Shown here: positions 37,450-51,328 of the stretch, piece after piece
Layout: the number at the start of each line of letters is the position of its first letter
How positions within the stretch are numbered: position 1 is the stretch's first letter
Origin: Stichopus chloronotus
Lineage: Eukaryota; Echinodermata; Holothuroidea; Aspidochirotida; Stichopodidae
DNA length: 64,000 nt
Direction: 5' to 3'
Assembly: GCA_021234535.1 (NCBI GenBank)
Contig: SFZH01000042.1
Span: forward strand, 37,750 to 101,749
Position numbers and translations under genes: made by a program
Notes under the pieces: generated by a model
What the model was told of the DNA's origin: nothing
Database searches by the model: none
The model's input: only the letters and a program-made list of their open reading frames with translations

Positions 37450-38940
37450 GATGTTGAACACTTCAACATTAAACACAGCTAAACGCACATTTTATTTATT
37501 ATTTTTTTTCTGTTCACGTTGGAACTGGAATGATGAGATTACGTGTAGTGGTACGTATAGTGGTGTGCGTTCATAAACAATCTAGAAATCCATCGCTATG
37601 TTAATCATGTTTTTAAAGGAGCAGTTTACGACAATGGTAATTTGTTTCTCTCTTAGTGATCACAGTGCATCAGTGCTACCTCCACTATTAGCCTAGGATG
37701 ATGTTAAAACTCTTGGGTTCTCACCATTGGCAAGATTTCAAGGTAAATGAAGATGTCAGATCGGGCACAGTACTTCTTTCAATATAATTACTTTAAAAAT
37801 AATATCGTCTACCTGGAGACACTGCTGGTAGTTTTCTGGTATTTTCATTGATTTCGAATAATTATTTTCTAATATTCTTATATTTTCGTCGCATTGCATG
37901 AATTTTCAGGCAGAAGAAAGCATAATGAAGAAGTTTTCGTTGTTCTCTCTAACCGGAATTGGCATTGGGTGATTATATGGTCTACGTGCACTTGCGAGGT
38001 ACAAAATGTGTGGCAAGCGTAGTATTCCACTGGAAAATTCAGTAACCTTAATTTCATTATTTTAATTCATCTCCTAGTATTTTTTTTATATTTATCTCCT
38101 AATCTCCTCTTTATTTATCTTCTAATTTAATTCACACAACTTAAATCAGAGTATAAAACAAATTATTGTATTTTGAAAAAGATAAATCCTTGAGAAATGG
38201 AACCCCTTACTATTTGTTAATTCTCATGCAAGTGATTGAACGCTCATAAAATGATAATATAATGGAACGCTTCACTAGACAACATAGACTTGGTGAAGTC
38301 TCTTTCTTGATGCTGTTGTTTTCTTGCTCTTTGCTGTAGCAAATGTACTGAAAATATCAATATTTTGTTTTCAAGTAGAGAATACTGCATATGTCTAATA
38401 TTGTGAACTCAGTTGCACATCTTTTTCTTTTATTAAATACAGCTATTTTAGATTATCCTTATGATAAGAGTACAACGTAACTGACATGGCCAGAGTGACT
38501 CACAAGCGTCAATTCAGAAACAGCGGTGTCTCACACCAAGTGATGTGAGATCTATAGACAGGTTTTTCAATAAAGTTTGCACCTTTGTAGCATAGGTTGC
38601 CATTGTTGTTCTTATTGCAGAAGGGTATACACAGTTTCCTTATTATTGGAGACGGGCATACACAGTTTGCTTATGTCAGTGCAAGTTATGTGTGCATATA
38701 TCTTTTTCATGTGTTAAATATAGCTACTTTAGACTGGTTGGTGTTCATAGTTTTGCAAACTAGCTTTTCAGACAAAAATAAAGACAAAACAAACTTGTCA
38801 AGAAGACTTTCCACCCTAATGTAATAATTACACGTCTTACACTTCAAGAAGTAATTTACATTTTACAAAGTAGTACTATGATCTCTTGCAAAAGGAAAAA
38901 AAAACAGTCCACAAATGAGTTTCACATATTTCGTCACAGT
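37450..38940. other. 3' flank of copy 3 with an orphan intron fragment
   Basis: The part 37650-38310 duplicates 17300-17920. The part 38455-38705 resembles the intron before exon 8 of copy 1 (4770-5010), although it lies on the 3' side of copy 3 exon 8. No exon is seen. Unlike copies 1 and 2, there is no TGACC-rich array here. Confidence 0.5.
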
Positions 38941-38946
38941 CTTCAT

Positions 38947-39272
38947 TTACACCGGCCGTATTTTCATTTCTGTATATTGTATTCCGCAGTCGTATCCACT
39001 GAGACTAGACCAGAAGATGTTTGTTCCTCGGGCCGAGCCGTCGTAGTCTCCGTTGAGGTTTACATAATAACAAACAGCGCAGCAGGTGCCATCTTGAAAA
39101 TAATCGCAATAACCTTCACTGCTACCGCAATAATAACTGTAACAATAATAATAATAATAGAACCACCAGCCGCCTGTATGTCTCTGAGCACAGTGGTAGC
39201 TGCTCCAAGCATCGTTGTCCTGATCCCGTGTGCTGAATTGTCTATTGTTGTGATAATTATGAAAATTAGTAC
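38947..39272 (-). CDS. Copy 3 exon 8: second FReD, C-terminal part
   Basis: A 326-nt exon: FSTRDQDND, HCAQRHTGGWW, a Tyr/Cys-rich insert with six cysteines, VNLNGDY and the end YTEMKIRPV, TAA at 38947-38949. Acceptor TCTTCTCAG. Unlike copies 1 and 2, AATAAA does not overlap the stop. Confidence 0.88.
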
Positions 39273-42200
39273 CTGAGAAGAGAAGAGAAGACATTGTCGT
39301 TAAAGTCAATAGTTAACGTACCTATAGCAGCAGAGTACTAGTTGTATCAAGTTATCGTTATCATCGTGTTCGTCAATATACTGATGACACTAATCACATT
39401 TGTGTGTCTTTCAACTGTGCTTCCTGATGTGTTTTTGTAACGCTGAAAATTAGTACGAAAGCATTGAAACCAACATTATAAACTTCGTTATTGAACAACG
39501 GGAAAGAAGACTTTTAAATACCGGCACAATGATAAAGCGACTTATTGATAGACGAAAATATTTGAGGGTGTGTTATTCAGAGTTTTATTGTTGCAAATAA
39601 GTTCTACTATTTTTTCCTATATAATGATCCTCTAATTGTGATAATAATACGATACAAAGATTGATAGTAAAGCTATTGCAATTGATGCTTTGCAGTTTTC
39701 CTTTTTTTTTTTTTCTTTTGTTTCATTGTCTTATATACCAGACCCTAAATACATTATGTATTGTATTTGCACGTAAACTATGTGTTGTATTTTGAGGTTG
39801 ATGCCGCTGGCTTAGAACTATAATGTCATTTCCAGCAGATTGTTTCTTCTCATTCCTTACATAAATCAGAGATGTGGAACACCAAGATGGAATAGTTGGA
39901 ATATCAACAATTACAATAAAATGTGCTGTTGAATGATAAAAGTTTCAACAAGTAGAGATTTGGATTTATTCTGTGAGTTCAAATTTAATTGTGTTATACA
40001 ATTTAGAGGTCCTTATGATAAGAGTAACAACATGGCAATACTAACTGACTTGTCAAGGGTTTAAGTAATGTAAATAGATTTAGCACCTTTTACTGTCATC
40101 GTTGCTATTACTGAAGACAGGCCTGCGCACTTTGCTTATCGCAATTGAAATCATTAGTACATATGTCATGTTCGAATGAAATAAGTTACTGGGGAACTTG
40201 TTAACACTTTCATAAACGAAATCAGTTTGAAGTGGGCCAATGGAAACATAACTTATATCAAAGAGTGACAGGTTGCTAAAAGGGAAATTTTTGTGTGTCG
40301 GTGCATGTAGTTGACAAACCTCATACCAACTCGTAAGGCTAATATAGAGTCTATTCTCACCTGCGTTTCCATTGTATGTACCCAAAGAAAGGCGGTATTT
40401 GTCTGATTCGTCGCTAATACTGAAGGTGGAATATGTGGCGTAGTAATCATCTGATGAGGAATCTGTAACGTCTATTCGTAATTGATATACTTTTTGGTTT
40501 GTCATAGCATGAATGTACTTATTGCCAAGCCAGTGATCTTGGCTAGGACTACCGAACCCATCCTTATAGTCTGACCAGTCTTGATCAAAATCAACAGCAG
40601 CGCTCGATCGTTGTTGGAAAATCTGGAGTAAGAATATAACAAAGTAACTTTTGTTTTATATTTAAAATTATAATATTGTGTCAAAAACAAATCAGGCTCC
40701 TTTCGTACCATGAAAAAAGTTATATCATAGGAGATAACAAAGAATAATGATCTTTGTCAAATGACGTTGGTAATCATTTGATAGGTTAACAAGTATTTTA
40801 AAAACTTTTAATGATTATTACAACTAACCGTCCACCCTCCAATGTTAGTTTCCATATCACAGCGGACCTGAACACCCTCAGAATATCCATTAGGGTAGAT
40901 GGTGTAAACTCCGTCATCCCTACCGTCATCGTAAAGGTCCTGACAATCCCGAGGGCCATCACGAGTACATGTAACCCCATCACCTTGGAAGCCATCGTTG
41001 CAGTAGCATCTGCGGACACCGTCCATCACCTTACAGGTTGCATCACCACTACAGCGATAGTCATCGTCTACATCAAGTACATTGTTTGTACAGTTAGATC
41101 TCATGGTACAGTCACTGTTGACGTATGACTCTTCATTCTGGGAAAACAATACGAGGAATTTAAGTGTCGTATCAAATATTGTGGATATATTCTACACCAA
41201 CATAGGGATCAAGTGTCAAATTCCTTAAATAGTTGTGCTTTAACGTACAGGAAAATAAAAATTTCCCGTGGTAGAAATTGTAACTCACCGGTAACACCTT
41301 CCCGCTGTCGGGAACAAAGCAGCCACACTGATTGTCGGGAATGCAGTTGCCTTGAAGAATCTTGTAATTACCAATACAAGCACATTGCTCTCCTTCTGCA
41401 TCAGAGATACATTTCTCTGGCTCATCACAGGTTCTCTCACAAGTGTCGGATGAGAATACTTCATTCGTTGGACACCATGCAATATATGATTCTAATGCGA
41501 AAGAAAAGTGATAATGTACATTGTAAATAATGAAGATGACACAGGTAGTGTAAGATGATATTTGTAGCCGCGTAGCCAAGTTACAACATATTCAAATTAC
41601 ACCATTCAATATTTAATTGCTAATGCGAGAGACAAATGACAGAAGTGGCTCATATGGTATAAAGCTGTTGTTCGAACTCACAAAATCCGATCAACAAAGT
41701 TAACGTTTTAAAGTTAATAGAGAACTTCCATGTAGCTTCTAAAATATTTTTATGGTACCTAGTAGATATATCATACCATAATATAATCTGTAATATCACA
41801 CCGGTCAGGATGAGTAACATTTAGTGAAGGACAGGAAAGCAAAACTGTTAGGTTTCGCTCGTTATGACATAAAATAATACGTATTTGTACCTTAGATGTC
41901 AAATCTAGACCGAAAATAGTAACAATTCTGCACCTATCTATTTAATCACACTACTTATTTAAAGAGGCTCATTGAGTTCTTTTGTAAAATTCACTCAATT
42001 TTTCTAAACCGGTCAAGTTTCCTTCACATAGTAATGACAAACAATCAAACTAAAAGGATCCCAAAGTTTTACATACGTTGGAACATTAATGAGTGAGTAA
42101 CCAACGATTAAATTTGGTTTTTGAAACTTTGTGACCAGACATTTTCACATTAGTACATTCACATGCACACAATCAGAGCAAGTAACTGTCAAAAATTCGA

Positions 42201-45200
42201 AAAAATTGACAGTTTTCATATAACTATTGGATGTGAAACTTGATTAATTATGCTGATTGTGAGTATTGTCGTGTGTTTGTATACTTCAAAATCACCGCAA
42301 TCTTTACTGATATCAACTCAATGAGCCCCTTTAAGTACACTACTTATTTAAGGACATAATTTGTAAAGTTGTAAAAGTACCTGCTGTCCCAATGTAGGGT
42401 TCAAGACTTGAAAGTGAATATTCTCCATACTCATCTGAAATCATGAAGTTGTCATGGGTGATGTAATAAGATTGTCCATCTGAATTCTGAAAATCGATTC
42501 GCAGTTGGTACTTCTTTTGATTAGTCAAGTATGCCATTTTGTCATTTCCTAGCCAGAATTCAGTTCCTAAAAATCCAAAGCCATTCTTGAATTCTTCCCA
42601 TGTCCGATTGAAATTGATAGACCCCATTGATCTTCGTTCCAATACCTGTATAATATGCAATTTGAATTTAAATTAAGTGCAAAAACAACTGTACAAGAAA
42701 GAGCTTCCTATACTAGAAAAAAGAAACGTTTTGCAAAAGTTCTAAATCCTTTTATTTATCTAAAGTTTTGGTACCATAATCTCAGTTAAGTGTGTAAAAC
42801 ATATTTCATTTTGTCTTCATTGTTGTATTTAGATCTACATGTAACGTGTGGAAGGAATATTAGAACTCTTACAGTCCATCCACCGACATCTAATTCGTTG
42901 TCACAGTAAACCTCAAAAGGCTCTGGATATCCGTCAGGTTTAATCAGGTACACTCCAGATGTATTATGGGTAGACGGACAACTGATCAGTACTTCGTTAC
43001 AATCCCTAGGATACTCGGAATGTTGGAACAGAAAATACGACGAACCTTGAATAAATAAGAACAACTAATTATTATGATTAAGTCATTAGGATATGTTATT
43101 TTTAAATATTTACAATATAAGCAATGTTAGTCTTTTATGTATCTAAAATTGATTTCGATTTGCAGGTAAATTTATGATATCACTTCAGACAAGTAGTATT
43201 TAAATGAACAATGTGACGTCCCTTAAATTAAAACAAAATATGGTGATATTGAAACTTTTCAATTTTTATATGCAGACCTTATTCAATCACAATGACATAT
43301 CTATCTTTATAATAAGACAGCAGTGAATCTAACTGCTGTTCTGATTGCAAATAGACGTCTATTAACAATGTCTTACTTAGTGTGTCCTATAACTACATTT
43401 TTAACTTTTTAATCGTTTTCTTTCTAATACTGCCAGCTTCCTGTTTCTGTATCTTTCCATATTTTCATTTCAGTCACTTTTCCTGAATGTGTTGGAGACC
43501 TTAATCTGATTTCAACTTTCGAAAAGATGAACAGTATTGTTTTCTACTCAGATAGAAACACATTTGTAATTTATTGACAAATGCAATCTCACTTCAATAG
43601 AAATACCAACATGTCACTGGCGATTGTAATCGTAAAAAGGCTACACAATGAATGTATTACTTACTTGACGATGAGCCTGTATCAGTGCCAACACTCTGGG
43701 TAGACAAAAAAATCATATAAACAGATGAAAGGCAAGGAATAAAATATTGTGCGTTACTACGCAACAATGTGTTCTTTCGGTTTCGTTTTTTTTTTTTATT
43801 ACAGAAAAAATTGTTTTTAGACAAGAGAGCTACAAGGATAAAATGTTCATTGCAAGAGTATATCCAAGAAAGGCAATGAGACTTCATTTTAAAATGGAAC
43901 AATGATTCTCTCCAAAAATAGTCCAATTGAAGAGAAATCTGTCGTAGAGGAATTGACTAAAAATTCTAAATATTTATTTAAATTGGTTTGTGTAAAAAAT
44001 GATACTACATGAAACGAATCTATTTACATAATTGATTAGATTTTCATACAAAATTGTAGTCAATATGTGAAAAGAATTAAACAAGCTCACTTTACTTTTA
44101 CTTTATATATTTTCACTGTCTTAATTTCGGAGACGTTTTACCGTGATTCTCTTTGCAACGATCTTTTAGCACACTTACTTTGTGATAGCAAACTAATGCA
44201 GAATGAATTTAATGTGATAGTATAGAATGAATTTTTGCTTCACTTAGACCTATATATATATTTTGAAATAAAGTGGTATTGCTTTACGATGTGCCTGTTA
44301 AGACGTTTTGATATTATATACGCAAAAGTGGTGTAATCAATCAAAACTATGTAATGTATTTCGTTGTGCTTCTAAAACTATTTGGAGTTGCTTTTAAACA
44401 GCTTTAATTTTTTATTTCGCTTGAAAGGATATTGAACAGTAGCAGGATCATCCAGCACCACATTTAGCAATGTTCATAAGAAAGCATTAAACACGTAACC
44501 ACAGAAGCTGTGTCAACGAATTTAAGTGTTCAACGAGGTATCCAACGGTTCCTTCCTTAGAAAATACTGCTGTTACAAGGTTACCCAGTTTCTTGAATTA
44601 TGTATGAAATGACTTACTTTCTTTCCAAAGTAATAAGGGGACAATTTTTGGCACAAATTAGCAGTATTTGGTGGTCACATTGCTTGATTTGGCAATACAT
44701 AAGAAGACGTGAACGAAGCAGAGTAACAATCTTAACGACTAAACATTAGTTTTTACTTGGAAAAAATATGAACATTTAAATAGTGAAGACGAAATCGAAG
44801 TGTATAGTTCCTTTTTAGTTACTTTTGTTAAAATATTTAACCTGATGGGGTATAAGTCTTGCAATTAATTGACATGTCGACTTTCGTGAGTGGAGCGTTT
44901 CGTTGCATGCCCAGCCAATTGATCGATTTACCACTGATATAAATCGTCGCACTTGGTCACATTGATTCATCATTAAATTTGAAATAGTTTGTAATACATT
45001 ATGAATCCAACAGTCTCCGATGTTAATAGCAAATGGCAAATCAAAATTACCTCAATGCATTCAGCGATTTAATTTCTTTGTATAACACTACACAGCCTTA
45101 GACATTTAAAGCTTTAGCAGGACATACCAATAGAGTACCTGCTGAAACAAAATCTCTTCAAAAGAGTATGACTTTTATACTTTGTCATTTCCAAATATAA

Positions 45201-48200
45201 ACATCGACAAACTGTTTCAAAGATTTCCAAGTTTCGTTTTTAACTATCTTCCCCGTAGATTATCTTGTTATTGTAAACATTGCCCTGCATCTCAAGGATA
45301 TGGAATATCTATTTACTCGCACGAATTCAAATAAATGGATGATATATATTGTGTTCAATATCAACAAATCTTCACAGTAACTAATAAATAAATCAATATA
45401 ACAATTACTATGAGGCTGCCAAAGTATAACAGTCTTGTCTTACAAGCTATATTCAAAGGCCTTATGAAAAAAAAAGAAATCCTGGAGAAGCAAACGTTTA
45501 CTTATTATTCTGTTTTTGTTTTGTTTTGTTTTTGTCTATATGTATGTATATTTTACAGCAATTTGTTTACCTTCAATTTAGGAAAAATATGCTACAATAC
45601 GTCGTCATTTTCTAAGACTTTAATATAAATGATAGTCGACAGAATAAATCGAGTAGTTTAATTTGTGACTGTTGTTGAAGTCGTTTTAAAACACATTTAT
45701 TTGAATAGATTTAAATTAAAATTTAACTGTCTCTGCAATTCAACGTGTGATTCCGTAAAAAGTAATTTGGGTGCACTTGATCTGCTGTGCGTGCGTATTG
45801 TGCATAACACATATTTTTAATGAAGTATTTCAGTTTGGTTTAGCATAATGGAATATGTCAACAGTTTAAAAAAGTAATTTGTAAAGCAAGATTAAAGCAA
45901 CCTAGCAAAACATATAACAACATTTATGTATAATAACATTTGTATATATTTATTGAAGTAGAAAGGAAACAAGGAGCAAAGTTCTGAAGTCACCTTCTCT
46001 GATTGAAAGCGTGTTAGCTATAGACATTTATTTCTTTAACAATTTAACATGGTACTAGTAAGTTTGCTACACAATGCACGTTGACGAATTAAATTTAACA
46101 ATGATATGATATTGGAAAACTTGCGATTTTTAAATAATCTGAAATCGCCAAACTTTCTCGTCCCAAACGGTGTTATTTCAAAATAATTCAATGCAGAGCA
46201 AGATTAAAATAACGCAGTAAAAACATACACTACATTAATTTTTAACACCATTTGTATGTATTTATTGAAAAACATAGCCAACAAAGATCAACGTTGTGAA
46301 GTCGCATGTTCTGATTGAAAGTGTTTTATATATAAACACTTACTCAGTTAACAATTTAACATGGTACTAGTAAGTTTGTTTCCTAATGCACGTTGACGAG
46401 TTATATTTAACAGGGATATGGTATTGGAAAACAATGCTATATTTACCTCATCTGAAATGGCCAAACTTTCTCGTACCAAACGGGCTTTTTCTTTCACAAT
46501 TAGAATATAAAAATATCATCAAAAATTTTTTATCCACACTAACAGCTTGACAAGAGTACAATTAAATTTCGAATATTTTTCTAGCGCTTGGTTGTCTGTA
46601 AAAATGTTAATTTACTTTCAGTTTCGTTATTACATAGAGTATTATGGACTCACAGACGACTACATCCTATGAACTGTATCGAAAGCCAATCGTGTTCTTT
46701 TTATAAAATGTGCGAGACAACTGAAGATTTATTTTGAAGCTGCCATATTGTTAGCATTTTGGTTGAATATTGAGGTCATGTTTTTGGTAGATGTTTGTGC
46801 TCTCAAAGGAACATTTTCTTTTGGCGGGGGATTGGATTTAAACAACTGCTTAAACATTCTTTCTTAATTGATCACTTGCAAATTTACATTTTTAATGTAA
46901 GTAAGAAGATAAGGTACCAACTATCTCTGAGTTTGAGCATAAGTATGGGAATATATTTTTTTTGGTAGGGGGTGGATTCAAACAACTGCTTAAACAGTCT
47001 TTCTTAATTGATTACTTCCAAATTTACATTTTTTAATATAAGTAAGAAGATAAGGTACCAACTATCTCTGAGTTTGAGCATGAATTTAAATTTGTTTTGG
47101 AGGTAGAAAAGCAGATCATGAGCTGACAAATGCCACTAAATAATATACTTTTCTGTTACTGAACTAAAATATATTTGTCAAAGTCTTCAGTTGTAATCTA
47201 TGAAATTTCCAAGCAACTTTAGTGAAATATTTGTAAGTGATATTTAATCCAGCATGATTTTTACTTTCTTGTTTCTTATAAAAAAAAGAGAAGCTTATGT
47301 GTTCATAACGCATTTCCTCAAGAACAAAGAGTGAAATAAAATATGGACAGAGAAAATAATCTGTAAAGATATATATTTTTATTGGTTTCTTTCTTGTATT
47401 TCGTATGTTTTGGTGATACTTAAAATCTACGGTAATGGACAGAGCCATTGGTGTCTACGCTAAAAAGCTGTAAACTGTAAAGATGGATCTAATTAGTCCT
47501 GTTGGCAGTCTTAAATTTACATTGTAAAGCAAATGTTAATTTAAAAATGTCATCTCGTGACAGGTTATTTCATGATCTCTTTTAGGTAAGCTTAGTTATT
47601 TCCAAACTTACAAACTAAGAATTCACGAAGGCACAGTAGGTTTGCTATAGCGTTTGTATGATCAGTTTATTGGAACATGGAATTGCAGAGAGCATGGTTG
47701 CTATGTGTAACTTATGTGATCATTACAAGATAAAAACAGGCTGTTAAGTAATGAAATCATTGCATTAATTTAATATGAACAGTTACAAAGTAATCATTTT
47801 ATTGTATTACTGTTTTCTTATGTAGAAATGACATATAGAAAGGCTACATGAAAGGATTTCATGAAAGGTTTCTATTAAACTTATGCTGAATCTAAATATT
47901 ATAACACATGTCAAGAGGTACATTATCCTTACATGTTCATCTATTTATAACTATTGTAATAACCTTAAGCTCGTTTAGCTCGTTAAGCTTTTCTGTGTAA
48001 ATGAATTAAAGTAAAAAGAAATGTAACAAATTGACATCAAACTCAGTGTGTCCTAACCGACTCGAGATTAATTAATGTTTTTGCAAAACGATATTTCATC
48101 TCTATTTTGTGTCTTTACTTTTTAAGTTACATTCCTTTGAAATTGCAAGAAAATGTTGAAAGTGACTTACCATCTGACATCCGAGAGACATCCAAAAACC

Positions 48201-48251
48201 AAAAACAGTCAAAACATTTTTCCAATGAAGATTTTCTCTCTGACTTGCCAT
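38947..48251 (-). CDS. Copy 3: secreted FReD-TIL-EGF-FReD protein, 8 exons, intact
   Basis: Exons 48251-48171, 43695-43665, 43045-42873, 42645-42381, 41491-41289, 41137-40829, 40622-40361 and 39272-38947 sum to 1650 nt, an open frame of 549 residues. Domain order equals copy 1: signal peptide, Ser-rich linker, C-terminally truncated FReD, TIL domain with nine Cys, EGF, complete FReD. It differs from copy 1 by one codon at the EGF/FReD junction (TRDGPRDC against TRYFLPKDC) and in the Cys-rich insert. All introns are GT-AG. The product is expected to be secreted; a lectin or recognition role is known for the FReD family and inferred here. Confidence 0.85.
40361..40622 (-). CDS. Copy 3 exon 7: second FReD, middle part
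   Basis: A 262-nt exon coding IFQQRSSAAVDFDQDW, DHWLGNKYIHAMTNQK, QLRIDV and ending GTYNGNA plus one base at GTGAGA. Confidence 0.88.
40829..41137 (-). CDS. Copy 3 exon 6: EGF plus second FReD N-terminal part
   Basis: 103 codons: EGF pattern ending CYCNDGFQGDGVTC, then RDCQDLYDDGRDDGVYTIYP, VRCDMETNIGGWT. Three nt shorter than copy 1, in frame. Both ends phase 0. Confidence 0.88.
41289..41491 (-). CDS. Copy 3 exon 5: TIL domain
   Basis: A 203-nt exon coding ESYIAWCPTNEVFSSDTC through NQCGCFVPDSGKVLP. The acceptor has a good pyrimidine tract (CACTTTTCTTTCGCATTAG). The same frame stays open upstream to an ATG at 41579, which could be an alternative start. Confidence 0.83.
42381..42645 (-). 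CDS. Copy 3 exon 4: first FReD, middle part
   Basis: A 265-nt exon coding VLERRSMGSINFNRTWEEF through SLEPYIGTAG. As in copy 1, no C-terminal FReD exon is found in the 890-nt intron before the TIL exon. Confidence 0.88.
42873..43045 (-). CDS. Copy 3 exon 3: first FReD, N-terminal part
   Basis: A 173-nt exon coding SSYFLFQHSEYPRDCNEVL, then SGVYLIKPDGYPEPFEVYCD and DVGGWT. NTS gives a potential N-glycosylation site where copy 1 has NAS. Confidence 0.88.
43665..43695 (-). CDS. Copy 3 exon 2: short Ser-rich linker
   Basis: A 31-nt exon coding SVGTDTGSSS. Acceptor CTACCCAG, donor GTAAGTAA. Same phase pattern as copy 1. Confidence 0.78.
46850..47075. repeat. Two-unit tandem repeat in copy 3 intron 1
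   Basis: A unit of about 115-120 bp (GGATTT/CAAACAACTGCTTAAACA, GTAAGAAGATAAGGTACCAA) occurs twice in a row. Copy 2 has a single counterpart near 31840-31940. Confidence 0.85.
48171..48251 (-). CDS. Copy 3 exon 1: signal peptide
   Basis: 27 residues starting MASQRENLHW with a hydrophobic stretch VLTVFGFWMSLGC, ending at donor GTAAGTCAC. Length and position of the donor are identical to copy 1. Intron 1 is about 4.5 kb. Confidence 0.83.
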
Positions 48252-48259
48252 GATAAAAC

Positions 48260-51200
48260 TAATGAAGCAGCTCCTCTTGAATGTGGAACGAATGATCTGA
48301 AAATAAATTATCTTGGTGACACCAAGTCATACCCAGACGTTACGGAAAAACATACGGATGTCGAACGCTCCACTAAGATAAGTCAGACGTCTTAAATGTG
48401 CTGTTTCGACATACAAGATAAGGTTATTAAACGTTATCCGTTAGCGGATTACACATTATAGTACATGTAAGGATTTCTAGATTTATCGTTAATGTTATCA
48501 AATTGTGATATCCCCAAAACTAGTTTTATAGAAAGGTTCATGTGTGTGGTAATTTAGGTAAGGTGTAAGTGTGTATGTAAATGGCACTATACCTGAAAGC
48601 ATACTAGGTCCGAGAAGTGTACAAAAAAGACTTCAGAGATACTGACTTATCAAATCACATACAAGGTACCGTTTAAATGAAGCGATAGATGATTGTTGAT
48701 GAGTCAACTTTCTTTTTTATAGTCTTCTAAAAGAAACGATTTATTTTGTTTCAAAATATCGCAGGAAGGTAGTAATATGAATCAATATACGTAGTCGGAA
48801 AATTAGATTACCTGTTTGATGCTATATCTCATAACGATCAGACAATTGCCAATCAACGGTGTTGTGATCGAACGTCCACTATTTGACTGCCAGTGAAACA
48901 CTTTAAAAGAGTCCTACAGATTCTATTTCAAGAACGAGATCGAAGCTTGGGATTGCGAGTTCCAGACAAACCGACTTCAACAAATCATTTTAATGGAAGC
49001 GCTTCCAAACAGTAGTATTTGCATTGCAAAATTCACTTTTAATCAGACCAAAACAACTATAAAGTGACATATCCACGGTGATGATACTGGATGCAAACAG
49101 CTCTTGTCTTAACACAATCACTACATGTACTTTGCAGTATCGGGTCTGAGAGTGTGCTTCAGTAAGTCACTTCAGCCGAGACAGAGCCCAAGACGTAGTC
49201 ATTTTGTTTCCAGTCCCAAACCCAAGACCGACAAGCAGAGACTCACGGAGAGGATAGGCCGGGACTAGGTGACCACAACACTACAGACCAATGCTAATAT
49301 TGTTAAATACATTACGAAAAAATATAAGATACAGCTCAGCCCCTAGTCTACATCGCACATTGAGTTGTCCATATCATAAAATTCTAACAGAGAAATTCTA
49401 TGTATGCATGCTTGCGGCTGACGAGAAATTCGCGTAATAAGTGTAATAGCCTAGTTGGTGTTTCCAAGTTACTTCTTAGTAATCCCTATATACTTACTAT
49501 ATCAATCATTGCATGTGAGAGATACATGCATTCAAGCAACTTTCATTGTAACTATAACCGTGGTAAAGGAATTATGGTCTCAATTATTACAACATCACGT
49601 ATGGAAATGATGAAGAAATTAGGTACTATTACTAAATGATTAAATTAACCTGATGATTTCTAATGGATTAAGTCATGAAAAAAGTGTAAGAATGTAAATC
49701 ACTGACTTGCTCATGCTTATGTGATTTTTTGTCGGACACTTATCAGAATGTTTTTGTTTTAAAGTTGTAAAGGCACAAATGTGGTTTTCGAGATTAAATT
49801 TCCAAATCAAGCATTATTCACTTTTTCGACACTATCAAAGAAATAGTCCGACATTGCAATATATTTGGAAGTCTTTGCAAGCTAAAAGACTGTTAAATCA
49901 ATTGTACTAAAATCAAAGTGTTAAACAAAAATGAAAAATAAGTAAAAGAAGGAAAAGAAAACCCCCACACTATGTGTCGAATAATTATAAATGTTGTTAC
50001 GAGCTAGTGTCTACAATATCATATCATCCTTTATCATACCAATGGTTTATTTGAGGTTGTAATCAATTTAAGCCAATTTCCATAAGTGACGTTACATAAC
50101 CCGATATACAGCCACAACCTCAGTTTTAAAGCTGAGAAGAACGGAAATTAACAATTGACGTAGATCTCCTTTCTCTGGATTTCTTGTAATTTCCTGATAT
50201 GTAACTAAGAGCCTAATTTATTCCCACATGGGCTTATCTGAAATAGAGTTTTAGAGGTATGAAAAGTAATTTGAGTATTATATTTTAAAGTACCTTAAAA
50301 TAAGAAAGAACTTAAATAAATTCATCAACTGCAGCAATCTCCGACTTTAAGTGGGTGTAGATAGCCCTTGTGCTAAGTGAATGTAAAAATATAGTATTTC
50401 ATTCTTCAAATAAATAGCAATAAATAGCTCAACGAATAGCAATTTACCTAACTTTTTTGTGTACATTACCTGTCATGACTTGTGTCGTGACAAGTAATTG
50501 CTGAGTAATTAAACAGTAATTAAAAGACTTGGAGTACAATTATATCAATAAAATGTAGTGTAAGTATGCACTTCACATGTGTGCACAAGTTATAGTTGCA
50601 TAAGTTATAGTTGTTATTACATATTAACAATGAGTAAAGGAGAACGAAAGCGTCAGAATACCCCAATGATACAGAGCTGTTTGACAAACATCGTTTAATA
50701 TTTCAGAGAATTTCTAATTCAGAGAAGGGCCATATTTGCATCAGTTGAATTAAAACAGACTTGATTGAGGATGTCACATAACTCCTGATAACACCAATGT
50801 AATGTATTTTTTTCTATTTCTTTTCCTTACCTACTATTTCCTTAATTGCATGTACACTTGTATTTATGTTGAAAATATACTGAGCTGTATAATGCAATTA
50901 TAATTCTTTGAATTATTCTTGACAATAATACTTTAAAATTACAAGCGGTCAGGTTACGACATCACAATCTGAGAATAAAGGCTGACTGACATTTTACAGA
51001 CTTTCAAATTGAAAACTCTTAAAAAGTAAACAACATGAAGGTGTAGATGAAATTGGTGATTTATGCTGTAGTTTAAGAATACCAGCAGGCGGTATTACAT
51101 CACTGTCAAAAGTCAAAAGTAAATTCATCCAAATGAAATAGTATAACTGCTCATTACTAGAACATCTTGTGTTCATTATACGGATCAATAAGAAACTACG

Positions 51201-51320
51201 TTATCATACCGTATTACTACAGTATGGTTTTCTAGTACATGTCGAACTATGTTGAAACCGTATATAACTGCCACAGTGACTGCTTAATCATAAAAGCTCA
51301 TGTTCGGCAGACATAATACA
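48260..51320. other. Upstream flank of copy 3; no gene seen
   Basis: Presumed promoter region of copy 3. No clear core promoter motif and no supported exon. This stretch has no counterpart upstream of copy 2. Confidence 0.5.
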
Positions 51321-51328
51321 TATAAACG

